Below are positions 60,901-64,000 of a stretch of DNA of 64,000 nt, one piece after another. This stretch comes from Vibrio coralliilyticus ATCC BAA-450 (lineage in GTDB: Bacteria > Pseudomonadota > Gammaproteobacteria > Enterobacterales > Vibrionaceae). The position numbers and the translations under genes were made by a program. Every line of letters begins with the position of its first letter. Position 1 is the stretch's first letter. The DNA lies in NCBI RefSeq assembly GCF_000176135.1, contig NZ_ACZN01000019.1:1-64000 (forward strand), written 5' to 3'. The notes below the pieces were generated by a model. It made no database searches. It was not told the origin of the DNA and saw only the letters and a list, made by a program, of their open reading frames with translations.

Positions 60901-62217
60901 ATGTCGGTCTACTACACTCTCTGTTTTCTATCTGCAGCGGCAATGTTAATTGCTTTTGTAAACAGCAAGATAGGCAAAATGCAAACTACAATTGCCATCA
61001 CTGCTGGTTCCATGGTTCTATCCCTTCTTATCCTTATCGCAGGTCAAAATAACTGGTTTCATTTAACAGAAATTGCTTCGAAGACAATGTCGAGCATTAA
61101 CTTCGAAGATTTTCTGCTAAAGGGGATATTGGGCTTTCTCTTATTTGCAGGTGGTCTTGGGATTAAACTGCCTCACCTCAAAGACCAAAAATGGGAAATT
61201 ACAGTGCTCGCACTGGGAGCGACACTATTCTCTACCTTCTTTATTGGTTTCGCGCTTTACGGATTCTGCCATCTGATAGGTGTGCAATTCGACTTAGTGT
61301 ACTGCTTATTGTTTGGTGCATTAATCTCGCCAACCGACCCGATTGCAGTATTGGCTATCGTAAAAAAACTGGATGCACCGGAACGTATCTCAACCCAAAT
61401 CGAAGGTGAGTCCTTGTTTAATGACGGTTTTGGTCTAGTCATTTTTGTCACCCTGTTTACAATCGCTTTTGGCACTGAAGCACCAACGGTTGGCAGCGTG
61501 ACGATGCTGTTCATTCAGGAAGCTATTGGCGGCATCGTTTATGGCTTTGCACTTGGTCTGCTGTTCCACTGCCTCATCAGTGCGACCGATGATCACTCTA
61601 TGGAGTTACTGCTAACTATAGGTATACCGACCGCTGGCTATGCGTTTGCGGAAGTTCTGCATGTTTCTGGGCCATTAGCCATGGTGGTATCCGGTATTAT
61701 GATCGGGAACTGGACACGATTTATCGGATTCTCTAAAGAAAGTGAAGATCACCTCGATCACTTCTGGGAACTAGTCGATGAGTTCCTCAACGGCGTTTTG
61801 TTCCTATTAATCGGTATGTCGATGTTGCTATTTGAATTCCATAAGGAAGACTGGATTCTAATGGCGTTTTCAGTGCCATTGGTACTAGCTGCCCGCTATC
61901 TAAGCGTGTTCTGTTCGTACATTGGGTTTAAACGTCATCGTAAGTACAACCCTTGGTCAGTGAAAATTTTAACTTGGGGCGGATTACGTGGCGGCCTAGC
62001 ATTGGCGATGGCGCTCTCCATTCCTTCAGGGATTTGGGTTATCCAAGACAAGCTCATCGACGTGAAAGAAATCATTCTGGTCATGACTTATTCTGTCGTG
62101 GTGTTCTCGATTCTTGTTCAAGGTTCGACGATTACCCCTATGATAGAAAAAGCAAAGCAGGCAGAAAAAGAAATGCAGCCCGAGCCGGAAACAGCGGAGT
62201 CATCAGAGAAAAAATAA
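60901..62217 (+). CDS. CPA1 family sodium/proton antiporter
   Basis: Membrane exchanger of the monovalent cation:proton antiporter-1 family. The roughly 438-residue protein has 11-13 hydrophobic helices and the family ion-binding motif LISPTDPIAVLAI with the conserved Asp, EGESLFNDGFGLVIF and WGGLRGGLALAMAL. The first ATG (60823) would add 26 residues of poorly hydrophobic sequence; the ATG at 60901 begins at the first membrane helix and is preferred, though its ribosome binding site is weak. It diverges from metH across a MetJ-like operator and ends at a terminator. Cytosolic tail is short and charged. Confidence 0.85.
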   Translation: MSVYYTLCFLSAAAMLIAFVNSKIGKMQTTIAITAGSMVLSLLILIAGQNNWFHLTEIASKTMSSINFEDFLLKGILGFLLFAGGLGIKLPHLKDQKWEITVLALGATLFSTFFIGFALYGFCHLIGVQFDLVYCLLFGALISPTDPIAVLAIVKKLDAPERISTQIEGESLFNDGFGLVIFVTLFTIAFGTEAPTVGSVTMLFIQEAIGGIVYGFALGLLFHCLISATDDHSMELLLTIGIPTAGYAFAEVLHVSGPLAMVVSGIMIGNWTRFIGFSKESEDHLDHFWELVDEFLNGVLFLLIGMSMLLFEFHKEDWILMAFSVPLVLAARYLSVFCSYIGFKRHRKYNPWSVKILTWGGLRGGLALAMALSIPSGIWVIQDKLIDVKEIILVMTYSVVVFSILVQGSTITPMIEKAKQAEKEMQPEPETAESSEKK

Positions 62218-62240
62218 GCCGTATCGAATTAATTACTTCA

Positions 62241-62269
62241 AAGCCGCTCTCTATGAGCGGCTTTTTTTG
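62241..62269 (+). terminator. terminator of the antiporter gene
   Basis: AAGCCGCTC-TCTAT-GAGCGGCTT followed by TTTTT, 23 bases after the stop codon. Confidence 0.85.
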
Positions 62270-62824
62270 TTTTCCCGTGATAAACAACTAGATCCTAGAG
62301 ATGGCCGCTCATTTATTTGCAAGATAGAGAATCAACAGGATTGGGAGTTGTCATTACTTGGCTATTAGGGAAAGGTTACGGTGATAGTTAACCGGAATAG
62401 TTCCTGAGAAACTCGCTATTAAAAGTTGCTGCTGTTCGTTCTCACTCTAGGGACAAATAGCTTACTTACCAATAAATACACTTCTGTGTCGCCTCTATAA
62501 CTAACCATGCAGTTCCCTGTACTTAGGTTGTCTACTTAACCAGCATACATTCAGAATAGATATCAAAAGGCCAATCTTTACGCCACTCGTTCTCTAATAG
62601 AAACTGTCCAAGTATTAACTACAAAGCCTAGGCTTTTCGATAATTGTTGTGGCGCTATGTCTGTAGTAAGCAATGAGTATGGACTTATTAGCCAAAGAGC
62701 GAAATAACTTAGCGTATACAAGATGACCTCAGCATTGCTACTGAGGTCTAGAATAAGTGCGGATTGCTGAGTTTGTACTCAAGTGGGGCTTGTTGGTCGT
62801 AGGCCAAAATAATACCGCAGATAC
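62270..62824. other. gene-less region before the rRNA operon end
   Basis: About 550 bases with frequent stops in all frames. The only structure seen is GACCTCAG/CTGAGGTC (62725-62749), a hairpin without a T tail. A 17-codon frame (62673-62726) with a ATG start was considered and not accepted. No mobile-element or att site signature was found. Confidence 0.6.
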
Positions 62825-62856
62825 GAAAAAGCCCTAACATCGCTGTTAGGGCTTTC
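62825..62856 (-). terminator. terminator of the rRNA operon
   Basis: On the minus strand AAAGCCCTAACA-GCGA-TGTTAGGGCTTT is followed by TTCGTATC. It lies 11 bases after tRNA-Asp and ends the rrn transcript. Confidence 0.87.
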
Positions 62857-62866
62857 TCTGAATAAG

Positions 62867-62943
62867 TGGCGGAGCGGACGGGACTCGAACCCGCGACCCC
62901 CGGCGTGACAGGCCGGTATTCTAACCAACTGAACTACCGCTCC
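62867..62943 (-). tRNA. tRNA-Asp (anticodon GTC)
   Basis: 77-nt cloverleaf on the minus strand with acceptor GGAGCGG/CCGCTCC, D-arm, the anticodon loop CCTGTCACGC (GTC) and T-loop GGTTCGAGTCC, plus encoded CCA. It directly follows the 5S rRNA, a common place for tRNA-Asp in vibrios. Confidence 0.97.
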
Positions 62944-62973
62944 GCACTGGTTAGACCTAAAGTCTAAATTTAA

Positions 62974-63092
62974 AGCCTGGCGATGTCCTACTCTCACATG
63001 GGGAAGCCCCACACTACCATCGGCGCTAATTCGTTTCACTTCTGAGTTCGGCATGGAATCAGGTGGGTCCAAATCGCTATGGTCGCCAAGCA
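62974..63092 (-). rRNA. rrf: 5S ribosomal RNA
   Basis: The minus strand reads TGCTTGGCGACCATAGCG at the 5' end and ends in GTAGGACATCGCCAGGC, the closing helix of 5S rRNA. Internal sequences such as CCTGATTCCATGCCGAACTC are the conserved 5S core. About 119 nucleotides, with ends set by the terminal stem. Confidence 0.95.
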
Positions 63093-63182
63093 AATTCTTT
63101 AATTCGGAAAGCTGTTTTTAAGTTCTGTATTCACACATTCAAAGTTCTTGCTTTGAGTCCATCAAAACCCTTTGGGTGTTGT

Positions 63183-64000
<818 letters not shown>

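Noticed and set aside
62673-62726. 17-codon frame (MSMDLLAKERNNLAYTR) resembling the start of DUF202 proteins
   Set aside because: The match is a few residues, the frame stops at once, and no continuation is found in other frames.

Overview
This window is a chromosomal segment from a gammaproteobacterium of the family Vibrionaceae, almost certainly a Vibrio (large chromosome). The reasons are the gene order recA-recX-alaS-lysC-csrA-tRNA-Ser, the lptGF/pepA/holC/valS block, the argF-pyrBI-ridA and mdh/argR neighbourhoods, the mla and lpt-rpoN clusters with Vibrio-like protein sequences, and a tRNA-Asp(GTC) directly behind the 5S rRNA. The species cannot be fixed from sequence reading alone. 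No prophage, transposase, integron or CRISPR array was seen; nearly all of the window is core genome with a few accessory genes.

Layout. 1-7 kb (minus strand): tRNA-Ser, csrA, aspartokinase, alaS (with an apparent 1-base frameshift), recX, recA with a LexA box, pncC. 7-17 kb: mutS, then lptG/lptF (minus), pepA, holC, valS (plus). 17-24 kb: an M48 peptidase coupled to a YjgN/DUF898 membrane protein, an orphan periplasmic binding protein, a D-2-hydroxyacid dehydrogenase, rluA, and a divergent Nramp-fold transporter. 23.5-29.4 kb: rapA, then phoH2 behind a near-consensus sigma-54 promoter, then argF. 29.4-31.6 kb: pyrL attenuator-pyrB-pyrI and ridA. 31.6-33.7 kb: a small unknown gene, mdh, and divergent argR. 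33.7-38.4 kb: a TAXI-type TRAP transporter (binding protein plus fused permease) and a universal stress protein, with a CRP site and a highly structured leader. 38.4-42.9 kb: a Fur-boxed DUF2061 gene, a GH2-like beta-sandwich protein without a catalytic domain, rraB, arcA, plsC. 43-47.6 kb (minus): mlaFEDCB-ibaG-murA. 47.8-55.5 kb (plus): yrbG-kdsD-kdsC-lptC-lptA-lptB-rpoN-hpf-ptsN-rapZ-npr. 55.6-62.2 kb: mgtE, metH (minus) and a CPA1 antiporter (plus) sharing a MetJ-like operator. 62.2-64 kb: about 600 bp without genes, then the 3' end of an rRNA operon on the minus strand (23S partial, 5S, tRNA-Asp, terminator).

Themes. Envelope biogenesis dominates: LptFG, LptABC, KdsCD, Mla, PlsC and MurA together supply and transport LPS and keep the outer membrane asymmetric. 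A second theme is arginine/pyrimidine metabolism sharing carbamoyl phosphate (ArgF, PyrBI, ArgR, ArcA; PepA is also a pyrimidine-responsive DNA-binding protein in E. coli). A third is RNA-level regulation (CsrA, RraB, RapZ, Hpf, PyrL attenuation). rpoN lies in the window, and one strong sigma-54 promoter was found, in front of phoH2.

The observations most worth following up are the alaS frameshift, the sigma-54 promoter and overlapping small upstream ORF at phoH2, the CRP site plus serial hairpins in front of the TRAP genes, the perfect 7-1-7 Fur palindrome before the DUF2061 gene, the catalytic-domain-less GH2-like protein, and the Nramp homologue lacking the standard metal ligands. No clearly new multi-gene system stands out.
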